Assembly: GCA_025964465.1 (NCBI GenBank)
Contig: JAOPYS010000030.1
Coordinates: 1-26,950 of the forward strand
DNA from: Thermoleophilia bacterium
GTDB taxonomy: Bacteria; Actinomycetota; Thermoleophilia; Gaiellales; SKUG01
DNA: 26,950 nt
Reading direction: 5' to 3'
The notes under the pieces were generated by a model, which was not told the DNA's origin, ran no database searches, and saw only the letters and a list, made by a program, of their open reading frames with translations. This document shows, one piece after another, positions 7,739 to 15,900 of the stretch (position 1 is the stretch's first letter; every line of letters begins with the position of its first letter). Position numbers and translations under genes: made by a program.

Positions 7739-8092
7739 TTAGCGATTTCCTCTCCCGCGGGCACGATTCGCCTTTGCTTTGAGCATCTCGGCCTCGGTCC
7801 CGCGCTCATGGGTTTCTATGGGCAAGCCCCTCCGGCCCCCACTCCCGCCTCCAGCGAGCACGTCGTGGAGGTCGTCGAAGTCGGAGATGTCTTCGCCAGC
7901 TCCCGACGTCTGCGCTTGGTAAGACGGCGACACCAGGGGCTGGGCGGAGCACTGCTTTTGTTTGAGCACCGATGCCGCAGCGTCAACGCTCTTGGCTTCG
8001 GCCGAAATGCCGCAAGCACAGGCAAGGCGGACTTGGCTTCGCGCAAGGTCGACGGTGCCGACGACGTATCGATGGCCCCCAAATGCGGTCAT
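7739..8092 (-). CDS. Unrecognised small 117-aa protein of the integrated element
   Basis: Not recognised. The ATG at 8092 is chosen because it overlaps the TGA of a short upstream frame as ATGA, and because third positions are strongly G/C from this point on. The protein has a CACG pair of cysteines at 25 and 27, a Lys/Gln patch (KQKQ) near 45, an acidic stretch EDISDFDDLHD (67-77), a glycine-rich linker and a basic C-terminus rich in Arg/Lys (AKANRARGRGNR). That alternation of acidic and basic ends suggests a nucleic-acid- or protein-binding partner rather than an enzyme. It probably forms an operon with the 237-aa gene. A longer start at TTG 8344 in the same frame is possible but would add an unconvincing Arg-rich segment. 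Confidence 0.45.
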   Translation of the reverse strand: MTAFGGHRYVVGTVDLARSQVRLACACGISAEAKSVDAAASVLKQKQCSAQPLVSPSYQAQTSGAGEDISDFDDLHDVLAGGGSGGRRGLPIETHERGTEAEMLKAKANRARGRGNR

Positions 8093-8426
8093 TTGTGCGG
8101 CGAGATGATTTGGCCCATGTGGTCGATCTGCCCGATGATTCCCGATTGCATGTGCGCAGGGCTGATATCTCACTCGCCAGAACGGTCGTCTTCGAGAGTG
8201 GCGGGAGCGACGGACTGGACACGTGGCCGGCCAACGCGGCGATCCGTGGGTCCTTCGCGCCACAGGCGAAAAGAACGTCGGTGCCGCCAGTGCCACCGCC
8301 ACGCCACCAAGGCCGGCGGACCAGAAGCTCCCTAAACCGCACAAGACGTCAGTTGGTTTCTAGATCTTGGCTCCAGGAGGTACTGGACCGATCCACTTAC
8401 GACGCCGTGTCATGACCTTGCCCGAG
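8093..8426. other. Right end of the element with no assignable gene
   Basis: Several short frames overlap here on both strands and none is convincing. On the minus strand a 20-codon frame (8151-8089, starting MQSGIIGQID) has coding-like third positions and overlaps the 117-aa gene start. The same frame continues upstream through a TGA into another 50 or so codons, as if a small gene carried a nonsense mutation. On the plus strand a frame ending near 8335 has a CRQCHRH cysteine/histidine cluster. I read the region as decayed coding DNA of the element plus the promoter for the minus-strand genes. Confidence 0.3.
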
Positions 8427-8470
8427 ATGGTAAGGAAGGGGTCATCGGTTCAAATCCGATAGAGGGCTCT
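8427..8470 (+). repeat. Right attachment site (44-bp direct repeat, copy 2)
   Basis: Exact copy of 2711-2754, holding only the 3' half of tRNA-Thr. There is no acceptor 5' strand, D arm or anticodon 5' stem, so it is not a tRNA gene. It marks the element's right boundary. Confidence 0.92.
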
Positions 8471-8473
8471 ACG

Positions 8474-8502
8474 AAAACCCGCTGGAAACGGCGGGTTTTC
8501 TT
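8474..8502 (+). terminator. Rho-independent terminator, probably the original tRNA-Thr terminator
   Basis: A perfect 9-bp stem, AAAACCCGC / GCGGGTTTT, around an 8-nt loop, followed by CTT. It lies 3 bp past the right attachment site, so before integration it would have stood directly behind tRNA-Thr. Confidence 0.75.
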
Positions 8503-8578
8503 GTGCTCACCGACCTCCCGCCCTGTTTACGCGCTCGCTGAATGGCGACCGTGGGGCAAGGACCGATCCAGGAGGAGC

Positions 8579-9766
8579 GTGGCACGCAGCCTTGGCGCAT
8601 ATCTCGTGCTCCCCCGCCCCGGGGACGCGATCAAGTGGTGGATCTTCCCGCTCGGGTTCGGCCTGGGTGTGGCGTTGCATCGGGGGGTCGATTCGCAGGT
8701 GCTCGTTCGGGCCGCCGTGGCGTGGGCGCTGCTCGAGCTGCTCATCTACCAGGCCCGGTACCAGTGGAATGACATCCGCGGCTTCGCTGCCGACCAACGG
8801 CACCCCGATGCGGCGAAGCGCGGGCGACTTCCCGGTCCGATCGAGCACGGGCCGCGGAACATCGCTGCGAGCTGGGCGATGATCGCGCTGCGGCTCGGCC
8901 TGGCGGCGACCGTCGCCGTGTCGGTGGGCTCGCTGCAGCTCGCCACGCCCGTGTTCGTGCTCGCGCTCGCGGTGTTCTCGATCGCCGGTGCGTACGAAGT
9001 CGTGCGGAGCCTGGCGACGGGGCGCGATGGGGCGGGCATTCCCGAAATGACGCCGGCCATCGTGGGCGTGTGGCTCGTGGTCGGTGGTGGATATGCCGTG
9101 CGAGCGGTCGGTGGCTTGGCGTTCGCGCTCGAGCTCGGTGATCGGCCGGGGCTGCTCGCGGCGTGCATCATCGCCTCGTGGGCCTTCGGCGTGGCGTTCG
9201 TCACGGGCCGATGGTCGCTGGAGTCACTGGCCTTCGCGCGGCTCGAAGGCGCTCGCGTGCGCTGGAGCGCCAGCGCCGACCAGGCGCGCGAACACACCCT
9301 CGCCCTCGCGCGCTGGCTGCCGGAGGAGGTGGCGTCCGCACAGGGAGGTCTGGACAGGTGGCAGCCGCTCCTGCGACGGACCAGCCTCGGCGCACCCTGG
9401 AACCTGGCGCTCGTGGTCTCCGGCGCAAGCGCCGCTGTGGCCGGTCGCCTGCTGGTCGGACGCGAGGTTGGCCTTGGGCTCGGCGTCGCCGCAATGCTCG
9501 GCGGGGTGCTGGCGGCCGTCGTCGCCCTCGCCGGCGCCCGGAGGCCGCTGCTCGTCGCCCTGTCTGCCGCAGCGCTCGCGGCGTCCTTCAACGCGCTCGG
9601 CTCACCGCGGGCCGTCCTCGCCGCCGTGCCGTGGGTCGCGGTCGGCGCTGCCCACGCCTGGTTCTCCGCCCAGTCGCTCGCCACGCTGGGTCATCCGCTG
9701 CGGGTCATGCGCGCGCGTCGTGACCGGCGCACGGGCGCCGTCGACGCGGTGCGGGCAGTCACGTGA
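8579..9766 (+). CDS. UbiA-like polytopic membrane protein (prenyltransferase family, divergent)
   Basis: A protein of about 395 aa with some eight or nine hydrophobic segments. Near residues 60-75 it has YQWNDIRGFAAD, close to the NDxxDxxxD magnesium/diphosphate motif of UbiA prenyltransferases but with Gly68 at the middle Asp. The following basic DQRHPDAAKRGRLPGP resembles the loop of decaprenyl-phosphate phosphoribosyltransferase-type members. If active it would join a polyprenyl chain to an acceptor in the membrane. The GTG at 8579 is taken as start because AGGAGG lies at 8570-8575, though only 3 nt away; a TTG at 8501 would fall inside the terminator. The stop overlaps the next start as GTGA. 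The second UbiA aspartate motif is not evident, so activity is uncertain. Confidence 0.5.
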   Translation: MARSLGAYLVLPRPGDAIKWWIFPLGFGLGVALHRGVDSQVLVRAAVAWALLELLIYQARYQWNDIRGFAADQRHPDAAKRGRLPGPIEHGPRNIAASWAMIALRLGLAATVAVSVGSLQLATPVFVLALAVFSIAGAYEVVRSLATGRDGAGIPEMTPAIVGVWLVVGGGYAVRAVGGLAFALELGDRPGLLAACIIASWAFGVAFVTGRWSLESLAFARLEGARVRWSASADQAREHTLALARWLPEEVASAQGGLDRWQPLLRRTSLGAPWNLALVVSGASAAVAGRLLVGREVGLGLGVAAMLGGVLAAVVALAGARRPLLVALSAAALAASFNALGSPRAVLAAVPWVAVGAAHAWFSAQSLATLGHPLRVMRARRDRRTGAVDAVRAVT

Positions 9767-10566
9767 CGGACCTCCGCGAACTGTTGGACGTGACGCGGGA
9801 GGCCGCGAGCGCGGCGGCAGCCGTGGCCCTGGCGTGGCAGGCCGAGCCCGCCGCGCTGGACGTCGAGGAGAAGGCCGCCTCCGATGACCTCGTCAGCCAG
9901 GCCGACCGGGACGCCGAAGCGGCCGCGCGCGCGGTGCTGCGGCGGCTGCGTCCAGCCGATGCGATCTTCGGCGAGGAGGGCGGAGGAGATGCGGGCGTCG
10001 GTGAGTACCGGTGGTCCATCGATCCCATCGACGGCACGACCAACTACCTCTACGGGCGCCCCGACTGGGCCGTGAGCGTCGCAGCGATCCGCGTCGTCGA
10101 CGACGTGATCGTGACCGGCGTGGTGATCGAGCCGGTCATCGGCCGGATGACCGAGGCGGTGCTCGGCGGCGGCACGACATCGGACGGTCGAAGCTGCCGG
10201 TGCACGCGGCTCGCCGACCTCTCGCGCGCCCTGGTCGAGGTCAACGTCGGACGCCCGGACCAACGCCCGCTCGCCGGAAGCATGGTGGACGCCCTGGTCG
10301 GCCGTGTGCGCGACGTCCGCCGAGGTGGCAGCGCCGCGGTCGCGCTGGCCCAGGTGGCGACGGGCCGGGCGGAGGCGTACTGGGGTCCGGGCCTCCAGGA
10401 ATGGGACGGCGCCGCCGGCCTGCTCATCGCCTCCGAGTCGGGGGCGTGCGTGGGCGACCTCCACGGTCCGAGCGGTGGCGCCTGGCCCGCGTCCGGGGAC
10501 GTGCTCGCCTCGGCCCCCGAGGTGTGGGAATCCCTGCGGGTGCTGCTGGCCGACCTGTATACCTAG
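9763..10566 (+). CDS. Inositol monophosphatase family phosphatase
   Basis: A 267-aa magnesium-dependent phosphatase of the IMPase/SuhB fold, likely removing phosphate from inositol phosphate or a related sugar/polyol phosphate. Metal ligands are visible: GEEGG (Glu71/Glu72), the hallmark DPIDGTTNY with Asp87 and Asp90, and EWDGAAG with Asp215. Length and motif spacing are normal for the family. The GTG start at 9763 overlaps the upstream stop as GTGA, so it is translationally coupled to the UbiA-like gene. Next to a prenyltransferase-like protein it could dephosphorylate a sugar or lipid-sugar phosphate, as a phosphatase does after phosphoribosyl transfer in arabinan precursor synthesis; that parallel is inference. 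Confidence 0.9.
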   Translation: MTDLRELLDVTREAASAAAAVALAWQAEPAALDVEEKAASDDLVSQADRDAEAAARAVLRRLRPADAIFGEEGGGDAGVGEYRWSIDPIDGTTNYLYGRPDWAVSVAAIRVVDDVIVTGVVIEPVIGRMTEAVLGGGTTSDGRSCRCTRLADLSRALVEVNVGRPDQRPLAGSMVDALVGRVRDVRRGGSAAVALAQVATGRAEAYWGPGLQEWDGAAGLLIASESGACVGDLHGPSGGAWPASGDVLASAPEVWESLRVLLADLYT

Positions 10567-10627
10567 ATTTACGAGGTATCCGGTGGGCGGGCGGTTTCCT
10601 GCCGTCGGTGGGAGGCAGTTTGGCGAC

Positions 10628-12061
10628 ATGCCGTTTTCCGACCAGCCCCCGTTTCCCGACCGCCCCGCCCCCGCCCCTCGCTACGATCGCTCCGCTCTCG
10701 TGCCCTCGATCGTGCACATCGGGGTGGGCGGATTCCACCGCGCACACCAGGCCGTCTACCTCGACGACCTCGCCGCCACCGGAGCCACCGGGTGGGGCAC
10801 GGTCGGCGTCTGCCTGCGGAGCCCCGAGACGGCGCGGGCATTGGAGCCCAACGACTACCTGTACACCGTGGTCGAGTGCGGCCCCGACCACGAGGAGGAG
10901 CGCCCGGTCGGCGTCATGACGCGGTGCCTGTTCGCCCCCGACGAGCGCGACGCGGTGCTCGACGCGCTCTGCAGCCCGACCACCCGGCTCGTGACGTTGA
11001 CCATCACCGGGACCGCGTACCACGTCGATGAGGACAGCCGACGCTTCGACGCGACGGCCGACGAGATCGTCGCGGACCTGGCCGAGCCGACCCGACCGAA
11101 CAGCACGTTCGGCTACCTCGCGGAAGCGCTCGACCGCCGCCGGCGAGCCGGCACGGCACCATTCACCGTGCTCTCGTGCGACAACATGCAGGACAGTGCG
11201 GCAGCGGCGCACATCGCGCTCTGTGCCTATGCGCACCTGCGCGACCCCGGCCTCGCCCGCTGGATCGACGCCAACGTCGCATTCCCCGCGAGCGTGGTCG
11301 ATCGCATCACGCCCTCGACCACTGCGGACCATCCCCTCGTGACGGAGCCGTTCCGCCAGTGGATCATCGAGGACCACTTCTGCAACGGACGCCCGCCCCT
11401 CGACCGCGTGGGCGTGCAGTTCGTCGACGACGTGCGGCCGTACAAGGTCGCCAAGACCAGGATGCTCAACGGCTCGCACTGCGCCGTCGGCTACCTCGGG
11501 ACACTCGCCGGCTACCGGACCACCGCCGATGCGATGCAGGACCCGTCCATGCGCCGGTTCCTCGACGCGATGATGGCCGAGGAGATCGTGCCCCAGCTGC
11601 CGGAGGCGCGGGGCCTCGACCTTGCGTCGTACCGTGAGCAGCTCCTGGAGCGGTTCGCAAACCCGGCGATCGCCGACCCGCTCAGCCGCCTGTGCCGCCG
11701 TGGGTCGACGAAGATGCCCGCGTACCTGCTTCCGTCGCTGCGCGCGGCGCGGCGCGCAGGGCACGAGGCGCCACTGTTGACGCTCGCCCTCGCCGGCTGG
11801 CTGACGTACCTCGGCGGCCCGGAGGCCGCGGGCATGGAGATCGACGTCGTGGATGCGCACGCGGACGAGCTCACGAGGCGGGCTCGGCTGGACGGGTACT
11901 CGCCGCGTCCCGTGCTCGCCATACGCGGCATCTTCGGGGACCTGCTCGACGACACCGACCTGGTCACCAGGCTCGATGCCGCGATGCGAGCCCTGCGCGA
12001 GCGTGGGGTCCGCGCCGTCCTCGCCGAATCGGTCGGCCCCGCCGTCGGAGCGGCGGCGTGA
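10628..12061 (+). CDS. Mannitol dehydrogenase family polyol/uronate oxidoreductase
   Basis: A 477-aa polyol-specific long-chain dehydrogenase, NAD(P)-dependent, converting a polyol such as mannitol or arabinitol to its ketose or acting on a hexuronate. The N-terminal IVHIGVGGFHRAHQAVYLDDL is the family's cofactor-binding start. The catalytic array is exact: Lys276, Asn281 and His284 in KTRMLNGSH, equivalent to Lys295/Asn300/His303 of Pseudomonas mannitol 2-dehydrogenase. The ATG at 10628 follows GGGAGG with a rather long gap and lies 61 bp past the phosphatase stop. The 3' end overlaps the HAD phosphatase by GTGA. Length is normal. Substrate is not determined by sequence; sitting between two phosphatases suggests a polyol phosphate route. 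Confidence 0.9.
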   Translation: MPFSDQPPFPDRPAPAPRYDRSALVPSIVHIGVGGFHRAHQAVYLDDLAATGATGWGTVGVCLRSPETARALEPNDYLYTVVECGPDHEEERPVGVMTRCLFAPDERDAVLDALCSPTTRLVTLTITGTAYHVDEDSRRFDATADEIVADLAEPTRPNSTFGYLAEALDRRRRAGTAPFTVLSCDNMQDSAAAAHIALCAYAHLRDPGLARWIDANVAFPASVVDRITPSTTADHPLVTEPFRQWIIEDHFCNGRPPLDRVGVQFVDDVRPYKVAKTRMLNGSHCAVGYLGTLAGYRTTADAMQDPSMRRFLDAMMAEEIVPQLPEARGLDLASYREQLLERFANPAIADPLSRLCRRGSTKMPAYLLPSLRAARRAGHEAPLLTLALAGWLTYLGGPEAAGMEIDVVDAHADELTRRARLDGYSPRPVLAIRGIFGDLLDDTDLVTRLDAAMRALRERGVRAVLAESVGPAVGAAA

Positions 12062-12759
12062 CCGGCGTGGAAGCCGTGCTGTGCGATGCCGACGGGAACC
12101 TCTTCCCATCCGAACAGCCGGCGTTCTCGGCATCGGCGGCGGTGGTGAATCGCTTCTGTGCCGCCATCGGGTTCGAGCGGACGTTCACGGGTGAGTACCT
12201 GCGCAGCGTCGCGACGGGCCGCAACTTCCGGTCGATCGCGGCAGAACTCGCCAGCATCGCGCAGCGCCAGCCGGAAGCAGGCATGGAGCACTGGATCGCC
12301 GAGGAGCAGCGCGTGGTCACCGCGCACCTCGCCGAGACGCTGCGCCCGGACCCGGACGTGCGACAGGCGCTCGAGGCCCTGGCCCATCGGGCCCCGCTCG
12401 CGCTCGTCAGCTCGAGCGCGAGCGTCCGGCTCGACGCCTGCCTGGAGGCGACCGGGTTGGCCGACCTGTTCCCGCCCGAGCGCCGGTACAGCGCCGAGGA
12501 TTCCCTGTCCCACCCCGCGAGCAAGCCGGATCCCGCGATCTACGTGCACGCCACGGAGCAGATGGGCGTCTCGCCGGCCGGATCCCTGGCTGTCGAGGAC
12601 TCCGTCGTGGGCGTGCGTTCCGCCGTTGCGGCGGGCGTGCCCGTTGCGGGGAACCTCGCGTTCGTGCCCGCGGACGAACGCCCTCGACGAGCGGCCGAAC
12701 TCCGCGATGCAGGTGCCGCGCTCATCGTCGAGCGGTGGGACGAGCTGATCACGGCCTGA
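12058..12759 (+). CDS. HAD-superfamily sugar-phosphate phosphatase / beta-phosphoglucomutase-like
   Basis: A 233-aa HAD hydrolase with an alpha-helical cap. Motif I is CDADGNLF with nucleophile Asp10 and acid/base Asp12, motif II is the SSSAS serine segment, motif III is the Lys of SKPDPAIY, and motif IV is AVEDSVVGV. The KPDP and EDSxxG pattern is typical of the phosphoglucomutase/sugar-phosphatase branch. The GTG start at 12058 shares GTGA with the preceding dehydrogenase stop, so they are coupled. The likely job is to remove phosphate from the sugar or polyol handled by the dehydrogenase. A mutase role cannot be excluded. Confidence 0.85.
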   Translation: MTGVEAVLCDADGNLFPSEQPAFSASAAVVNRFCAAIGFERTFTGEYLRSVATGRNFRSIAAELASIAQRQPEAGMEHWIAEEQRVVTAHLAETLRPDPDVRQALEALAHRAPLALVSSSASVRLDACLEATGLADLFPPERRYSAEDSLSHPASKPDPAIYVHATEQMGVSPAGSLAVEDSVVGVRSAVAAGVPVAGNLAFVPADERPRRAAELRDAGAALIVERWDELITA

Positions 12760-12892
12760 AGGCGACCTTCGTCGTCGCGATCGACGGGTGCCCGGGGGTC
12801 GATCCGCGCGAAGCGATTTCAACAGATCGCGCCGTTTTCGGGTCGCTTGGTCGACGGTGTGCCGACGGGCCCCACGGCAATCGTCTGCCGCG

Positions 12893-12937
12893 TCAAAGGT
12901 CGCCGAATCACCTTGATGTATCGGCCCTCCGGGCCGA
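12893..12937 (+). promoter_or_regulatory. Two tandem hairpins in the leader of the surface-protein gene
   Basis: Hairpin 1 (12893-12916) pairs TCAAAGGT with ACCTTGA (one bulged base) around a 9-nt loop. Hairpin 2 (12921-12937) is a perfect 7-bp TCGGCCC / GGGCCGA stem with a TCC loop. No T-tract follows, so these are not ordinary terminators. They end 12 nt before the ATG at 12950, close enough to affect ribosome access or mRNA stability. Confidence 0.35.
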
Positions 12938-12949
12938 TGCAGAGCGGGA

Positions 12950-15900
12950 ATGCCCCGTGCTCGCCCTCCCCGCACGCCTCGTACGCGCACCCGTCGCGCG
13001 CGTCGGCGCGCGCTGTCGGTCGTCGCGGCAGTCATGGCGTTGCTGGCGGTGCCGGCTGCCGCACAGGCCATCACGGTCAGCGGGACGGCGTACAACGACG
13101 GGAGCACCACGACGGTCTGGACCGGGTGCGACGGTGCGACGAACCGCATCGGCCTCGCCGTGAACGGTGCGCTGGTCGGCACCACCACGTGCGCCACGGC
13201 AACCGGCGCATTCAGCTTCAGCGGGGTCACGCCGAGCGCCGCGAACCAGGTCCTCACGGTCTGGTTCGACGGGCACGCCACCAGGGCGGCCACCTACACC
13301 AGGAACCTCGACACGACGACGAACATCACGGGGCTGCAGCTGATCCGCTCCTCCGTGGTCATCGGTTCCGAGAACGCGAACCCCATCTCGAATGCCGACC
13401 TCGGCCTGTGGGACAGCCTCAACGACGCCGACGTCCCGTTGACGGTGGCCGCCGGCAACGTCCTGACGGTCGTGGGCGGCAGCACCAGGCTGCACGTCAA
13501 CGCCGGGGACACCTATGCGCCCGGCGCCAACACCACGGCGGGCACGGTCCGGGTCGAGGGCACCTACCTCGGTGGCGCGGAGACCCTGACGATGACGGGC
13601 GGCGGCGGATCCGGCTGCACCACCACCTCCACGAGCACCATGCGGTCCCTGTGCATGGGCGGTTCAGGCACGTTCACGGCCCCGGCGACCGTGGTGTACT
13701 CGACCGTCAGCAGCACGATCTTCCCGGACACGGTGACGTTCAACACGCTGCAGCTGCGGCCTGCGTCGGGCGCCCCCACGTACTCGATGACGAACGGTTC
13801 CGCCGACGCGGTGACGATCGGCACGCTCGACATCGGCACGGGTGGTGCGGCGATGACCGCGTCGGTGAAGTACGGGACGGTCACGGTGACCGGTACAACG
13901 ACCGTCAACGCCTCGGCGACCTTCGCCCCGAGCACGGACTCCGATGTCGAGGTGCGCGGCAACTTCACCGGCGGCGGTGCGGTCTTCAGCGACGACGGGT
14001 CGGACGTCGTGCTCGCAGCGGGAAGTGGGTCGACGGTGCAGTTCGGCAGCACCGCCGGCAGCGCGACCTGGCAGTTCCAGACCATCACGCTGGCCAACAG
14101 CGGGGCCGCCACGGCGACGGTGCGCGCCGCTGCAGGCGGCACCGGGCCGATCAAGGTTCTCGACACCATCTACGTCGGAAGGTCGGGCGACGCCGGCCGG
14201 ACGACGGTCGACCTGGAGACGAACGACCGTGTGCTGGACGTCGACACGTTCTTCGACCTGCAGCCGATGGGCACGTTCCTCGCATCCTCGACCGCGGTAT
14301 TCACCGTGGGCAAGGACTTCGACACCGACGTCGGCTCCGTCTTCACGCCGAACACCGGCACGGTCACGTTCGATTCCGCCGACAAGGTCACCCGGATCAC
14401 GCTCGGGGCGACCGTCACCTTCTTCAACCTGGTCGCGACCACTCCGGCGAAGGTCCTGCGCTTCGATCCGGCGTACCAGACGAACGTCAGCAACCTGACG
14501 CTGAACGGTGGCGCGTGCGGAACCCGTGTCGGCCTCGCATCGAACGTCGAGGGGACCCGGTTCAAGCTGAACGTCACCGGCACCGCCAGCGTGCAGTTCG
14601 CCGACGTCATCGACAGCGAGGCTGTGGTGGCCCGGGCCGCCACGAATTCCACCAACGGCGGGAACAACCTCAACTGGACCATCTCGGGGTCGTGCGGGAC
14701 GGTGACCGTCGCCGGCACGGCGTACGAGAACGAAGCCGGGGCGATCTGGTCCGGCTGCGACGGCGTGACCCCGAACATCGCGATGAGCGTGAACGGATAC
14801 GGCAAGCGCACCACCACGTGCTCGGCGGCGACGGGTGCCTACACCTTCACCCCGGTGCCCGATCCGGGCCTCCTGATCGCCGTGTTCATGGACGTGGGCA
14901 CCGCCCGCCCCGGGGTCACGTACACGCTCGCGCCCGCGGCGGTCTCGAACCTGGCCGGCCTCGACGTCACGAACGAGATCGCGCGCCTGCGGAGCGAGAC
15001 CGCCTCGCCGATGACCAGCTCGCTGATGGCCATGTACGAGAGCGAGGCCGACGCGAGCATCCCGATCGGCGTCACCGAGTTCACGAACTACGTCGACGGC
15101 CCGAACGACCCGGAGCTGCAGGTCGAGGCGGGTGACACCTTCCAGCCCGAGGGCAGCGTGGAGGTCGGTGCCCTGGACATCCGCGGCACCTATCACCTGA
15201 CCACGAGTTCGCAGCTGGTCATCCTCAACAGCGGTGGCACCAACACGAACTGCAGCGCGGGTCCCGACGTGCAGATGCCGGTCTGTGTCAGCCCCGGGGG
15301 AGCGATCCAGACGGACGGGGGAAACGGCGAGTTCCAGCTCAGGTCCAACGCGCCCTACTACGTCCAGGCGACGACGTACCCGAACCTGGTCATCGAGCCG
15401 ACGGGGAGCAATCCTTCGATCACGTTGGGCGAGGCCCCGGGTCGCACCTTCACCGTCGAGGGTGGACTGGAGCTCAGTTCCACCGGCGCCAACGCCGCCG
15501 TGGTGAACACCGCTACCTTCAGCCCCCAGCTGAACCTGCTCGGCGGCATCAGCAACGTGGGCGAGCTGGATGTCGAGCTGGGGCAGCTGCTCACGGGCAC
15601 CAGCAGCATCCTGGTGACCGCCGACATCCTCGACTTCGGTTCGATCGACATGACGGGCGGCACCATCGAGCAGCGTGTGTCGGGCCCCGTCACGACCGGC
15701 CCGGAGGGGGCGGGAAACCACATCTACAACGACCTCGTGCTCTCGAACTCGTCCGCGTCGCCGCAGGCGATCACCTACCACGCCGCCTCCGCGGGAACCG
15801 TGCGGGTGCGCGGCACCCTGCAGGTGGGACGCGCCACGGATTCGGCGACCACCACGCTCGCCAACGGACCGGTGAACGAATCGATCGACGTCGACGGGAG

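Noticed and set aside
7972..8415. 147-codon plus-strand frame with plausible-looking composition near the island's right end
   Set aside because: No start with a ribosome site, the first half is Arg-rich shadow sequence, and it is antisense to the better-supported 117-aa gene.
8427..8470. Second tRNA-Thr gene
   Set aside because: Only the 3' half from the anticodon loop is present; there is no acceptor 5' strand or D arm. It is the right attachment repeat.
10424..12133. 569-codon minus-strand frame
   Set aside because: Antisense to the polyol dehydrogenase, which has the Lys-Asn-His catalytic set.
12847..15135. 762-codon plus-strand frame overlapping the surface protein
   Set aside because: Arg/His-rich product with no domains, out of frame with the signal-peptide-bearing 1648-aa gene; an artefact of high G+C.
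13664..15781. 705-codon minus-strand frame
   Set aside because: Antisense shadow of the surface-protein gene; low-complexity, rich in Arg/Val/Asp, no motifs.
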